Both the position numbers and the translations under genes were made by a program. Below are positions 46,384 to 58,371 of a stretch of DNA of 64,000 nucleotides, one piece after another. A model generated the notes under the pieces. It did no database searches, had not been told where the DNA came from, and saw nothing but the letters and a program-made list of their open reading frames with translations. Positions within the stretch are counted from its first letter, which is position 1. Each line of letters begins with the position of its first letter. Source of the DNA: Bidens hawaiensis (taxonomy: Eukaryota; Streptophyta; Magnoliopsida; Asterales; Asteraceae); assembly GCA_021521415.1 (NCBI GenBank), contig JAIQDT010001933.1:310001-374000 (forward strand). The letters are read 5' to 3'.

Positions 46384-47235
46384 AAAATGTTTGTTGAAGT
46401 TTATATTGTTCTGATGCATGTTATGTTGTAGTTACAATGGTTCGTGTAATGTATTAACAACCTTTTATGTAATGTTTTAACACTAAGTTTTCAACTTAGT
46501 GTTGTTAAAATATTAAGTTATGTTTTTATAATTTAAATTGTGTCGGGTGTGCAACTAACTATTAAGTGTTTTTAAATCAACATTATCCCAAGAAAACATA
46601 GAATGTAACTTGATTACACCACATTTTTACATGAAAGCAAATGAAAAATACAATTCCACATTTTATATTAGTTGATTTCTATGTAATCAACACCCTTCCG
46701 ATCTTCTTCTTTAACTTTCTTTGGATCTATTGTTGTTTCGTTTCCAACATATTAGTTAGTGATCTTCAAGCCCCTAAACGCTTCCTCCCAAGCTGCATCG
46801 ATGCCAAAATCACCACCATCTCATACGAAACATAGCGCTGACCATAGATTTAAATTAAAAAACAACGGATCCAATATTTTTCAATTAAAACTCATCGGAT
46901 CTGAACGTGGGCCTAATTCTCACAGAAAAGATATTTTTATACAAAAAACCATCGGATTCAAATATTTGTAAAAAAATTCATCGGATCTTACAACGTGGAC
47001 CCAATTGTCACGAAAAAGATAAGTTTCATATTAAAACCATCGAAAAAGATGAATTTAATATCAAAACTCATCGGATCTACACTCAATTCAATGCAAAAAA
47101 ACATGAGTTTCATATCAAAATTAATCTTTTTCTAAGAACTATTCTTTTTATGCAAAAAAAGATAATTTTCAGCTAAAAACCATCGAAATTATTTTGTAAC
47201 AAAATCTATCTTTTCTGACAACTATTATTTTTATG
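46384..47235. other. Mutator-like element interior, catcggatc-type repeats
   Basis: Begins with the Agenet ORF 3' flank. From about 46850 to 47200 there are several diverged copies of a unit around aaaaccatcggatctg and aaaagatatttttat/aagataagtttcatat. It is non-coding subterminal sequence. Confidence 0.5.
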
Positions 47236-47578
47236 CAAAAAACGACGAAATTCACCCCAAATGCGTCGTAGGTGACGAAATTCAAAAAAACGCAAGACCG
47301 ATTACTTTTGAAAACTCACGGGACCGCTAACTTTCTTTCGAAAACCATGATTTTTCAGAAGATGCTTTCGGCTAGAAAACTATCGGCTCAGACAGATTTC
47401 GTTGTAAAATTCACGTCACCTTTACACGTGTCAATCTGTGAGCGGTTAGCAAAACTCACGTCACGATTCTCAATCTCACGTTCCCGATTAGTTTGGTTGG
47501 ACTAGTTTGGTAATTAAAATCACTTTTTTACTATTTTCGTCTTCTTCTCCTATTTTAGACTATTTTGGAAATTTTCCA
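47236..47578 (-). repeat. Right terminal inverted repeat of the Mutator-like element
   Basis: Inverted counterpart of 34857-35195. The outer end reads ggaaattttcca on the plus strand. Confidence 0.85.
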
Positions 47579-48031
47579 TGTGTTTTTTTCTTTGTTTCCT
47601 TGATGAGTTGTAGGTAAGCCACCTAACATTATGAAAATATTAAGCTACCTCTAGAAAAAATATTTATTTGTTATTGTCTTGATAAAAATTTTACTTAATC
47701 TTAACAATCTTTATTTTTTATTTTTTAAAATTAACCCAATTTAAACATCCCGATATTATACTTTACACGTTATATGAATATCAAACAATATAATAGTAAT
47801 ATTAATAGGATGTTTGTGATTGTTATAACTTTGTTTTCAGTTGGATCAGGTTTGTCATTCAAAAGAGGGTGACGGCACAGCTTGTTGTCCGCTTACTCAC
47901 TTCTCCAATGTAATTAGATCATTTTGTTCAATATATGAATCATTTCGATTGATTATTTAACTCTAAAAGTGCTTTTTTTGTTATAAGTGATTATTGACTT
48001 ATGACATTTTTTAAAAAAAATTTTTAAAGAC

Positions 48032-48322
48032 TGTTTGGATTAGTTTTTGTGATAGCAAAAGTCAATAAATTAATAAGTTGTTTTTTTAAAAGAAATGTTT
48101 GACTTAGCTTTTACATGAAAAAATGCCCGAAAGTGACAAATATTTTAGGGGTTTAGTCCTAAGGTAAATGATGGAGGTAAATTAGTAATTTAATATTCAA
48201 AGATCAATAGCTATTTAAAAAGTCATGTGACTTTTAAAACATTAGAAAAAAAAGGCAAAATGAAAATCACTTTTATCAATTTTTTTTTTGAAACAAGTAA
48301 TTTTCAAAGTTAATCCCAAACA
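48032..48322. mobile_element. MITE-like element with tgtttgg inverted ends
   Basis: The left end tgtttggattagttttt and the reverse complement of the right end, tgtttgggattaacttt, are imperfect inverted repeats bounding 291 bp of AT-rich non-coding DNA. No target duplication could be confirmed. Confidence 0.45.
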
Positions 48323-48779
48323 TTCAACACAATCTTTAAATTAGTTAGTATAGTATAAACTATTAATTGTGAAAATGTGACTGTATCGTCCAGTAGTACT
48401 ATTCATAAGTTGTACAAGCAAATTTGCATGATGTACAAGTGATTTTGCTTATTCTTCGTTACTTATTTACATGATTTCTAAACTTGAATAGGAAGGACTT
48501 TGCTATTGGTTTACTTACATTCAAACATATTAATTGTGAAAATGTTTTTGTCTCACGTAAATGTATTATTCATCTATTTATTATTGAGCTTTGATTATAA
48601 AATATGAAGCATCCTTCACAGATATGGGGTTTTCGTGTACCATTTTGTTTGACAAATAGAATATGACAAACATATATGGTGTAATTACTAATTAGTATAA
48701 ATGAGAAAGTTGGTGTCTTAAAGTGGTTTTCATTATTAGTTTATTTTTTATATATATTATTTTGGTTTTACACTTTAGC

Positions 48780-48895
48780 AATAATGATGATGTAGTGTGA
48801 TGGTTGTGTTATTGCAATGTTGTGTTGGCAACTGTTTGGGAATGAGGTTCGAATCACGAGAGGGAGCTTCAAGCTTTGACATTTTTTTTTTGTCA
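48780..48895 (+). mobile_element. Possible short tRNA-derived SINE remnant
   Basis: A B-box-like aggttcgaatc lies near 48847-48857, with an upstream A-box-like gtagtgtgatgg near 48792, and a T-run closes the segment. Spacing is suitable for a tRNA-derived head, but no target duplication was found. Confidence 0.3.
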
Positions 48896-50020
48896 ATATT
48901 TAGATGGGCAGATACGAGTATAAACCCATATAAAATATTAAAATGTATAAAGTGATGTATGATAATTGATACCACCTGTATTTCAAAAACAAGTAAGATG
49001 GTACATCAAACCAATTATAAAAAGCTTTTGGGTAGGTGTGTAATTGGTGTCACAATTGAGCCACTTTGTGGCACCCTATTTGTTTTCGATATGTTGATTT
49101 TTTTTTGCTTTTTAGTCTCGGTAGCGTAACGAAAATCAACCGGGTCAATTTTTTTTTGTTTTAGTTAGGGTAACGTGCTTTTTTTGTTTTGGACCGCGAA
49201 GAGTTTTTGCCCTTCGTTTTAGCTTTGTTACTGTAACGAAGGTAACGAAAACCGATCGAATGTCAATTTTGTTTTTTTATTTTTTTCATTTTAGTTCCAG
49301 TAACGAAAGTGTCGCAAACCAACCGAATTTGTGTAGATTCACCACCTCAATGGTCGGGAATGACAACGCTCAGGTTTTACCAACGTTCGAGTTTTACCGA
49401 CGGATGTTACCTTATTGGTCCACTCACGTTTACTATTTCTTTTTTTGTTTTATCTATGGTTTGTAACCGAAACCGGCCAAATTCTCTTCGACTTACTGCC
49501 TTAACGCCCGAGACTAACAATGTTTGGGTTTACCATCCTGAGTTTTACCGACTAGCCCGGCTCAACGCGCCGGGTAAAACTCTAGTTAATACTAAATCTC
49601 ATGTATATGACGGATCATAATTAACCAATGGCAGATGTCACATACGTCTTTTATAACTTGGCAACAAATTTTTTTATACATAGCATGCCTATTAACTTCT
49701 ATTGTCACTTAATAAAGTTTACTTATTAATCAAAACCCTAAAAGAAATACCCAACATGTATAAAAAAACATATAAACCCGCATGTTGTAACGGGCGAGTA
49801 TAAAAACATCTTCACTTCAAAATAATTTAATAGTTTGTTAAAATACAAAATAAATGGCTTTTAACTTTTTATAATTGTCACATGCACATTATACGGGAGC
49901 AATAAAGCCCGGATTCCGCCCACAGGCATTTTTATGTTTGTTTGAAAACCATAAGCCACTTCCCCTGGTTTCACTTTCCCCGCATCCTGTTTTCAGCATT
50001 TCGTCGAACACCTTGTCTGC

Positions 50021-50102
50021 ATATTTATACCACACGTCTCAAACTCAACAAAACCCACAACCCACTTCCAGTTCCAATCTAATTAACCAAAATCAATCAA
50101 AC
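50021..50102 (+). promoter_or_regulatory. Core promoter and 5' UTR of the wound-induced gene
   Basis: A TATA-like atatttata at 50021-50029, then a ~50-base A/C-rich leader (caaaacccacaaccc) directly before the ATG at 50103. The short leader argues for 50103, not an upstream in-frame start, as the true start. Confidence 0.6.
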
Positions 50103-50369
50103 ATGAGCAGTGGAGCCGTGATAAGATCGTGGTTGGTTGCAGCTAGCATCGGTGCAGTTGAAGCGTTGAAAGATCAAGGCGTGGCTCGGTGGAATGGTCC
50201 TCTGAAGGCTCTTCACCATCACGCCAAAACCAAGATCGGGTCTTCAAGGTCGATAATTGTTGGTGCGGAAATGGCCTCTGGGAAGTACAGGTCGAAGAGG
50301 ACCAAGGCGGAGACTATGAAGAAGGTGATGGAGATGAACTGTTTGGGTCCCAATACTCTTAGGTTTTAA
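50103..50369 (+). CDS. Wound-induced polypeptide family protein (DUF3774)
   Basis: A single exon of 88 residues. It starts MSSGAVIRSWLVAASIGAVE, continues ALKDQGVARWNGPLKALHHH, then ends with a basic helix (GKYRSKRTKAETMKKVMEMNC) and LGPNTLRF. This layout matches the small plant wound-responsive (WIP/DUF3774) proteins of about 80-95 residues: a conserved N-terminal hydrophobic helix, DQGxxRWN, then a Lys-rich end. Some members are reported to give secreted or regulatory peptides in damage signalling; the role of this one is inferred. The frame is open upstream to 49875, but a TATA at 50021 and a UTR-like sequence mean those codons are probably not translated. These genes usually come in clusters, but only one copy is in view. 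Confidence 0.9.
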   Translation: MSSGAVIRSWLVAASIGAVEALKDQGVARWNGPLKALHHHAKTKIGSSRSIIVGAEMASGKYRSKRTKAETMKKVMEMNCLGPNTLRF

Positions 50370-51699
50370 CTTATTTTATTATTGCTGATTTTGTATTGGC
50401 TAAGGAAGTTGTAGAGATGATGAAGATGCCTATGTATTTGTAATTTGTAATACATGCGATGTTTTTGAATGATAATCACAGTATTATATTGTTGATGTTT
50501 ATGTTTTTGAGTTTTCATGTGTTGGAACATGTTTTGATCTCACCTCTTTGTTTGTGAGCTTTTAAACTGGTAGTTTGGTTGGTCGGAACCCGGTTAGCTC
50601 AAACCGGTGCGGCTCGTAAGCCGGTTTGGACGGGGAGAGGGTTGGCAACCGATATGCAAACTGGTTTCTATTGATAACGCTACATATTAGAGCTAGAACA
50701 ACACGCATCTTGGGATGGTTTTTGGATGATGTCATTGTCACTTTGGTGTTTCTAATGCTTACAAACTAGGATTCGTCTTTATGTTTTTGGTATTGCTAAT
50801 TTGGTACCATTTCATTTTGGTATTTCAATTCTGGTACCAAACTGATAAAATCGGTATAGTGCTTTCTTTTAATACTTTCAATTCCGGTACCGTTAAAATA
50901 GGTACAATATTTTATTTATACTTTCGAGCTGATAAATCGGTACAATATTCGATTTAAGTCGGTACAATATTTGATTTATACTTTCACTTGGTTGGTACCA
51001 AACAAAATAGGTACAATATTTGATTTAAATCGGTACAACATTCGATTTATACTTTCACTTGGTTGGTGCCGAACAAAATAGGCACAAATTTATACTTTCA
51101 GTTGTTTCAATGTTCTTACTTGTTTTAGTATCGATACTTTCAGTATATTACTAGTTTGGTATCATTACAGTAACTTTTTTATATATACAAACTTCATCAA
51201 ATTTTGATTGATTTAAAACTTAACAAATTATTATTTAAAAATTCAATAAGTTTGTATATTTTAAATAAATTTAAAGACTTAACATATAAAAATTTACTTT
51301 TTATATCTTTTAACAAACAGCTAAATTAAAATCTTTTAACAAACTGCTAAATAAAAAATAAAAATGATATATGACATACTGTCATAGAATAAATAGAAAT
51401 ATTTGTTAAACTTCGTCTGGCCGAAGATATCGTTCTAAGACAGAAGTTAAAGAGGTTTGTTCTACTATAATCCTCACAAGACCATATTGACCATTGCACC
51501 ATGCTACTATCATTTACTCATTTACTGAGTGAGATTTTCAATATCTTTTGACAATAACTCTTATTTCTTACTAGATTTATTTTATAAATATTATTATGAT
51601 TTTCCAATTCGGTGAATCAAGCGTGATGATTTAAAAGTACTCAAATATTTTTTTTATTATTAGTGTTAGATATGCGGTAAAGTAATGTGATAACGTAAC
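50370..51699. other. 3' flank plus diverged ggtacaatatt repeats
   Basis: After the 3' UTR, 50790-51120 holds a run of degenerate repeats built on atttggtaccatt, aatcggtacaatatt and gatttatactttca (units of about 25-70 bp). No ORF or RNA gene. Confidence 0.5.
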
Positions 51700-51712
51700 G
51701 CGGGGATAGCTT

Positions 51713-51747
<35 letters not shown>

Positions 51748-51771
51748 ACGTGTTTGATCCACGTTCACGCA
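51700..51771 (+). tRNA. tRNA-Phe (anticodon GAA), probably degenerate
   Basis: The sequence follows plant tRNA-Phe closely: gcggggatagct start, gagcgtcagactgaagatctg with anticodon GAA, and a 3' end ttcacgca followed by ttttt, a Pol III terminator. Compared with the usual gene as I remember it, the A-box has tagcttagttgg (C to T). The T-loop has tttgatc instead of ttcgatc (conserved C56 changed, weakening the B-box). One C is missing in the 3' acceptor strand. The T-stem shows a paired change (acgtg with cacgt) that keeps pairing. The missing base should damage the acceptor stem, so this is likely a pseudogene. Confidence 0.75.
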
Positions 51772-51967
51772 TTTTTGTTATTTTCCATGTTTCTTCTTGT
51801 TGACAATATATTTGCTGAGCTCTTGGGCCTAGCTTTGGTATGGCCTTTGGTTTATTCTCTCTTGTTTTTTGCCCAACCACACCATCTAATTAAGGTATCT
51901 TTTAGCACACAAAGTTTTGATTTTATGCGTCGAACCGAATTTCAGTCTTGAATCCACACATCAGGAA

Positions 51968-54900
51968 TAGGCCTGTTCACGAGCTGAGCCGAGCCCGAGC
52001 CAAGATGTGACATTCGTCAATTTCGGGTATCGATTCGTATTCGTTTTGTAAACTTTATTGATGTAAACCGACCCGTTTAGTAAACCGAAACCTTGGATAT
52101 AATAAAAATGATGGATTTTATGTTACAATATTGTTTTACACTTGTTGGGTCTTGAAAACATTCATTTCGGCCTTTAAAACGCGTAAAAATCACTTAAAAC
52201 GAACTACAGGGACCAAAACTGCCATTTTTGAAAATTGAAAAATATCAGATTTGCACCCATAGCATAGCGCGACCAGACATCAAATACTTGGGCGCGTACC
52301 GCGATCGGATTGCAGATCAGCAGCTCATTTTTGGTTATTTTTATGCATACATGTGACCAAAAACACCACATTTTCATGCAAGACCATTTATGCTTGATCA
52401 TTTCAACTTACCCTATATATACACCACCCTTTCCATTCATTAATCTCTGCTACAACTTCAAATTCTCTCTCAAATTCAAAGATTTTAAGGTTATTTTCAT
52501 TGTGTTCTTGAATGTTTGACTTCTAAAAGTCAAACTGAGTTTTATCTTTAATTCTAACTTGTTCATCTAACATTTCTAACTCTTGAATATGGTGGTACAA
52601 CATATATATAATACACACCCCTTGTTTCCTTTGTTAGTTACTTCACCGACTCCGGTTGGTTAAGTTTCGAACGTCATAAGACAATGCTTCATGGAGGACT
52701 TCGTGTTCTTGATATATATACACACACCTAACTTATTATACGTATCATTTATGCTTAACTTCTGTTCATTTTAGTTTGTTGGTCACATTTACAAGTCTTG
52801 GGTATGTGGAATCCGTCTATGAACTCATTGTGAGATGGAAACCGAACCAAACCGAACTTTTGTTAAAAAGACTTGTTGTTGGTCTTTTTAGTTGTAGAAC
52901 TTAAATATTTTCATTTGTACATTTTTATACAAGATCTATGATATATGGGTATGTAGAATCCATCTATGAACTTGTTGTGAGATGGAAACCGAACCAATCC
53001 GACTTTTACTCGCTTAAGACACACAAGTGTGTTTTTAGCTATCAAGACTTGTATATTTCTTCAAAAATAGTTTACAAACTGATTTTAATTATTTTCTTAA
53101 GTATTTGGAATTGTTGGATCCAACTTGATCTCATAACATAGTTGGACCGACAAAACCGAACACTCGCTTAACGTACGTTGTTAGTTCTAAAACAATAGAT
53201 CTACATACTTGGTTAAGTGTTATTATGTTTTAATGAGTTATCTCATAATAATTAATATTTTGAAAAGTTGACTTTGGGTTTGACCATTTATCAAGACCCG
53301 AACCGACAACCCGAACACTCGTTAAAAGCCCGTTTAGTATCTTTGTACCAATGAAACTTGCATTTTAGCATTTTTCCCACCTTATTACTTAACATTGGTT
53401 AAGTAAATATTAAGGTTAGATACTTTAACCCGGTTTTGAGCAAACTCACATTTTTAAAGGGTTATTATTATAAATTCCTAAATAGTTACATTTTAAACCT
53501 CAAACTTTAAATTGTTTACTTTTTGCAAACAATTATATTACTTAAAGATCTTCAAGACAACCTTCTAAATCCAAGTCTTTCTTTTATTTAGGCTTCATAC
53601 GTTAACTCGTCGTTCCGGCAAATCTACAAATAATCAATCTTTCAAGTTTATTACTTGAACGTGAGTAACTTCATACCCCGTTTTCTATCTTCTGTTTTGG
53701 GGGTGACATTTCATCGAATCTAAACTAAATGTTTTCTACTTGGGTCTTAAACCACAAACGTTGTTGTATACTTTACTTGAATAATTTCTCGATTTGGTGT
53801 TCTATGCTTAATTGGCTACGTGTTTATCGCTTTTGGATGGTGGAACTATAAATCATAGACCATTTGGCAACCCCTCATGGCAAGGTGTCGTTAACATAAT
53901 GCAATTAACGATAAATATAAAATCCTAAACTATTTGGCAACCCCTTATAGTTGGGTATCGCTAACTTGTTAGCGATAACTATTTTATCCAAGTTTATAGC
54001 TATTATTTATGGTTTTGTATACTAGTTTTGTGGCTTTTCATACTATATAACTATTGTTCAAACTTATGAATTGCTCACCAGCCTCTGTGTTGACAAACTT
54101 TATTTTATGAAATGTTAAAGGTTTGCATCTAGGTTGATTTGATGATTGTGGAGGAAATGAAAGCCAATACCTTTAAGTTATTTAGCAAAAATGAACAATA
54201 TTTGATTTGCTATATTTTGTTATATCTTGTTGTTGACTATCTCTTGAATATTGTTATGTGACATTTTCGATGTTGTGAAATGAAATGAGTTTGTTAAATA
54301 TTGTCGCTTTAAATTAGTGTCATGCGCTTATGGGCAATCGTTACACCTCGGCATGTTCTGCCGCCTTTGGTCGGGGTGTGACACAAGACAAGCTCAGGCT
54401 CGATATTCAATCGAGCTGGCTTGGCTCGAGCTCGAGCTCTTAATCGAGCTAAAAATTTGAGCTCAAGCTCGGCTCGGTTTTAAATCGAGCCGGCTCGGCT
54501 CGGCTCGGCTCAATTTGGCTCGAATTTACCTGTAATGATAAAAATTATATGCAACCATCAAGTTAAACTAAATAAATATGACGTTGAGATCAACACCAAC
54601 TAAATACAAACTAAATAAATACGTCTAATAACACCATCGAAAACAAAATATGTTCAACAAGTCTAAACCAAACACAAAATTAAGCAAAGAAGTATTATCT
54701 ATTAGCGGCGGCCGATGGCGGAGGTGAATATGAGCGGCGGCCGGCGGCGGAGGTGAATATGAGCGGTTAGGGTTAGGGTGGAAAATTAAACGTATACTGA
54801 TTATTGAGTGTGCGAACTATGAAGTCCCATCTCTCAGTTACTCAGTATATGGAGTTATGAATATGGACTATGGGGTGAGAAAAGAAATTGGGCTGGATCA

Positions 54901-55168
54901 AAGGAAAGTCTATGTGTTAAAATAATTGGGCTTGATAATTATATGCATGTATGTATGTATGTATGAATGTATGTGTGTATATATATATATAATAAATTAA
55001 AATAAAATAGTTCGAGCCAATCGAGCGAGCCTATCGAGCGAGCTCGAGTCGAGCCAGGGCTAGCTCAGGCTCGGCTCGTTTAGAAATCGAGTCGAGCTAG
55101 GCTCGGCTTGTTTACAATCGAGCCGATTTCGAGCGAGCTTCGAGCCGTGAGCTTTTTGAACAGCCCTA
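51968..55168. mobile_element. hAT-type element split by a solo LTR
   Basis: The left part 51968-52005 starts taggcctgttcacgagc. The right part 54389-55168 ends tttttgaacagcccta, matching inverted termini. The flanks atcaggaa (51960-51967) and atcaggag (55169-55176) agree in 7 of 8 bases. The interior is rich in gctcgagc/gagccgagc repeats and a 32-bp duplication (gcggcggccgatggcgg near 54705). No transposase. Removing 52006-54388 rejoins gagcccgagccaaga to caagctcagg seamlessly. Confidence 0.83.
52006..54383 (+). mobile_element. Solo LTR (2378 bp) with 5-bp target duplication
   Basis: Starts tgtgacattcg and ends ggggtgtgaca, i.e. TG...CA. It is flanked by perfect 5-bp repeats caaga (52001-52005, 54384-54388). 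Both sides rejoin to uninterrupted hAT-element sequence. No gag or pol, primer site or second LTR is present, so it is most simply the product of LTR-LTR recombination. An internal ~147-bp duplication is visible (tgagatggaaaccgaacca near 52833 and 52979). Confidence 0.85.
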
Positions 55169-55289
55169 ATCAGGAGACTAAACTACCATATTGCTTGCAA
55201 GCATAAAAAATACTATACAATTACATAATATATCTATAAATCTAAAAAAAACATTTAAAAAAATTATAAAACAAAAAAAAAAAATTTTT

Positions 55290-56404
55290 TGTCACACCCC
55301 ACTTTAGGGTCTCGGCGTGTGACCACAAGTTGGTACCTGTTTGGTAAATACATCAGAGTTGCGGGTATTCGGAGTTAGATATTCCTAAGTTTATATGAGC
55401 AGCACTTCTACTCTATATGCACGTCTATCGAGGCGTTCTTAATCATCTCTTCTTGGCACGAAAATCGAGGCAAAGTTCGGGTGTCGCCGGGTCGTGCACG
55501 CACTTCGAGACGGAATGCCGGGTTACTTTTTGGATGGCACGCACTTCGAGGAAACGCCGGGTACTTGTCACGGATTACGAGGTTCGGCACGCCAAACGAT
55601 ACTCGGCACGCAAAACGATGTAGAGAGAGAAAGTGGCTGTGTTTGGTGTGTGGGAGAAATGGCCGTAGCCCCTCCTATTTATAGCTGAAAATGAGTCCCA
55701 TCGCGGTACGCGATGGGCTCCTTTCCTGACTCCGTCGCGTATCGCGACCGACACATGTCGCCACGTGGCCTGACACGTGTCTCTGAGTCATCACGGCCCA
55801 TCGCGTACCACGATGGTCGTCTTCTTGGATTCATCGCGTAGCGCGATGGGTCCTTGGATATTATTTTTCATTTTCAGTCCCTTGTATTTGATAGCTTGTC
55901 ATTTCTAGTCTAATTCTCGTTGTCCAAAAATATTAAGGCGGCTCGCGGCGATGCGAGCGTGCGAAGTGCAAAGTGCGCTATCAAAGCGCCACATTGCGCC
56001 CAACGCCCATCGCCATCGCCATCGCCCTCGCCCGAGCGCGTGCGCCTCGGGTGCTACGCACCCTCCGCTAGGACCACTTGGTGCATGATATTCATAAAAG
56101 AATATTACTATGGAAAATCTCTTCCTTATAAAGAGCTTTCATTTCTTTACAACTTTCCTTGTGGGATGGATTCCATCTTCCTTATTTATACGTTAGTGGA
56201 ATGCTTCCACTTTCTTACATCTTCCAATATGGGATGGAGTTTTCTTTCATATAAGTAAACTTAACTTAGGAAATATTTTTATTTCCTTATTTTTTCTTAT
56301 ATTTCCTTATTTAATATTTTCTCCTTACTTGTCTTTAATATTATTTTTGATCCCTCAACTTTCTTAAGTTGTCAAATTTGGATCAAAATTTTGGAGATGT
56401 TACA
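55290..56404 (-). repeat. 3' LTR of the gag-only Gypsy element
   Basis: Plus-strand ends are tgtcacaccccac and ggagatgttaca. The 3' ~340 bases on the plus strand (56065-56404) align with 58360-58698. It includes a GC-rich tract with repeated catcgc units (56008-56028) and gcgatgcgagcgtgcg. Confidence 0.85.
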
Positions 56405-57249
56405 TCTTCCCCGCCTTGGAATGAATCTCATCCTCGAGATTCTTTGTTTGAAGTGTGAATAGTTCTTACGTCTTGGTTGATGATTAGATCCTATCTAATC
56501 TGGATGCAGAATTGCTGAGGTTTCTATTTTGTGGTTAACTTACATCTTTGAATGATGCACTCAGTTAATAGTTCAGAATATCATTAGTAATCATAAATTG
56601 ATAAACACAGTGATCAGTTGTGTTTAACTATTTACCTTACCGTTTGTATTCTAAACATTTACCGATGTTAACTACATTGTTGTTTTGATTCAGTCTACCG
56701 ATTCTATTCCATTAACTTTGTTGTTTAGATTCAGTCTATCGAATCCATGTTTATCCTTGATCTTGATTGATGATGTTCTCTATATTCTAACAGTACCCCT
56801 GTACTTTGATTTTAATCCCATTTGCTATACTTAGCGATTGCATCTCTTGAATATCTTCGAGCTCTTTTTCTTTGACTTTTTGATCAACCTTACTAGGTAT
56901 ATAGTATAATATTCTTGAATGAGCTCCTTTTGATAATATAATTGTCCTTGCATATATATATTTTCTAACGTTTGTTATATCATCCTCCTAGATGATAATT
57001 TTCTCAACGTTTTCTTTGTTATAAGTTCAGATGAACTTTTCAATATGTGAACCTCTTGATTGTTCTTTAGAGGTAACGAATATAAGCATTCTTGTGTATT
57101 AACACGATCTATATGCTAATATTTTATTTATAACTTAGGGAATTAAATACCTTTCTTTGATTACAAAACTTCTCGTTTAAGAATGAGTTATAATTAATAT
57201 ACAAAAGTTAGCTAATCTATCTTGACATTTCCTTGATGTGATCTTGTCA

Positions 57250-58371
57250 TTAATCTTGACTAGCTTTTCTTTTCGGGCATTCAGTCTTGAAGTGACTCGT
57301 TTCTCCACATGTAAAACATACTCCTAGCTTCTTACGACATTCTTCTATTATGTGTCCTGCTCTCTTGCAGTATGCACAATTGTTTGTATTTTCTAGTCGA
57401 CACTTTCCAGCATGTTTTCTTCCACAAGTCTTACATGCTGTCTTAGGAGTACTTTCTTCTTTTCCTAGCTTCTCGGAATCTTTTGTTTTTTTAGTTTCTT
57501 TGTCATTCTTCTTTTCTTCTTCTTGATTCCTTATCATACGGTTGATTAAGTATCCGGCCAATTCCATATCCGAATCAACTGTTTCTAGCATATTGGATCG
57601 TACCATATCTCTTATTTCTCTTGGTAGTCCATATATGTAACGAGTTACTTTATTATATTCCGGAGTTACTATATGTGAAACCAGTCGGCAGTATTCTAGG
57701 AATTTAGTGTTATATTCCCTAAGATTTGTGCCAACAACCTTGTGATTCCATAACTCGGTTTGAATTCGATCCATCTCATGAGTTGAGCAAAATTTCTTCA
57801 ATATAAGACCTTTGAATGTTTGCCAACTTAAGTTATACATCACTTCTCTCCCTTTGCTCATCAACAGAGCATTCCACCACTCATGCGCCTCTCCTTTAAA
57901 CATTAAGGCGGAATACTGAATCTTCTCTTCATCAGTACACTTACTTGTTATCACTATTGTTTCCATCTCCTTAAGCCATCTCACGGTTGTGATGGCTCAT
58001 TTATCTCCGTGAAACTCCTTTGGTCCATAATACTTGAAGTCTTTGAACGAACATCCACCGATTTTGAGTTTCTTTCGTTTCTTATTCTTTAATTGATTAT
58101 CAGACGTAGAGCTATCATAAGCTTCCTCATTTCTTGAAGGAACAGACTTACTTCGACTTCTTTTGTTAGATTTTGGTTGACTTTGACTTGTAGATATGTA
58201 ATTGATTGCTTCCTTAATCATCTTTTGAATTCCCTTTATATATTGGGCGGGAATTTCATTATCCTTATTTTCAACGTTTTCTATATTTACAATTTTCTTG
58301 GGAGGACTATTGTGAGAGTTTGCACTTTCTTCTCTTGCCATCGCCCTCGCCCGAGCGTACGCTAGGACCAC
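57250..58371 (-). pseudogene. Gypsy gag with zinc knuckles
   Basis: One reading frame on the minus strand, interrupted by a single TGA (57997-57999) between SFKDFKYYGPKEFHGDK and the continuation. The capsid-like core reads FKGEAHEWWNALL, then WQTFKGLILKKFC and YIYGLPREIRDMVR, typical of chromovirus gag (Retrotrans_gag domain). Downstream are cysteine motifs CKTCGRKHAGKC, CAYCKRAGHIIEEC and CFTCGETSHFKTEC, nucleic-acid binding knuckles. The N-terminus reads MVLAYARARAMAREE. Its first codons come from LTR sequence fused to gag by a deletion, so this start is artificial. Confidence 0.9.

Larger units (their letters stand above)
34857..47578. mobile_element. Mutator-like element with long inverted termini carrying an Agenet ORF
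   Basis: About 340 bp at the left (34857 to about 35195) and right (about 47236 to 47578) are inverted copies of each other at high identity by eye. Shared blocks include aaaatagtc, gattttaattaccaaacta, gacacgtgtaaaggtgacgtg, ctgagccgatagttttctag and cgaaagaaagttagcgg. Long TIRs are characteristic of Mutator-like elements. A 9-bp tgttttttt occurs at both flanks (34847-34855, 47581-47589), fitting the 9-bp MULE target duplication but weak because it is low complexity. There is no MULE transposase inside. The original cargo is an Agenet-domain ORF, now split by a Tat Gypsy element. Without that insertion the element would be about 2.2 kb, the size of a Pack-MULE. Confidence 0.75.
47590..49870. 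other. AT-rich intergenic with a MITE and degenerate repeats
   Basis: No gene found. It holds the inverted-repeat element at 48032-48322, a possible short SINE near 48780-48900, and a block (49100-49330) with diverged repeats of gtaacgaaa / cgttttagt. Confidence 0.4.

Noticed and set aside
49875..50102. Extended start for the wound-induced gene (76 extra codons)
   Set aside because: The upstream codons give no family similarity, overlap a TATA-like site and a UTR-like A/C-rich leader; the family starts at MSSG.
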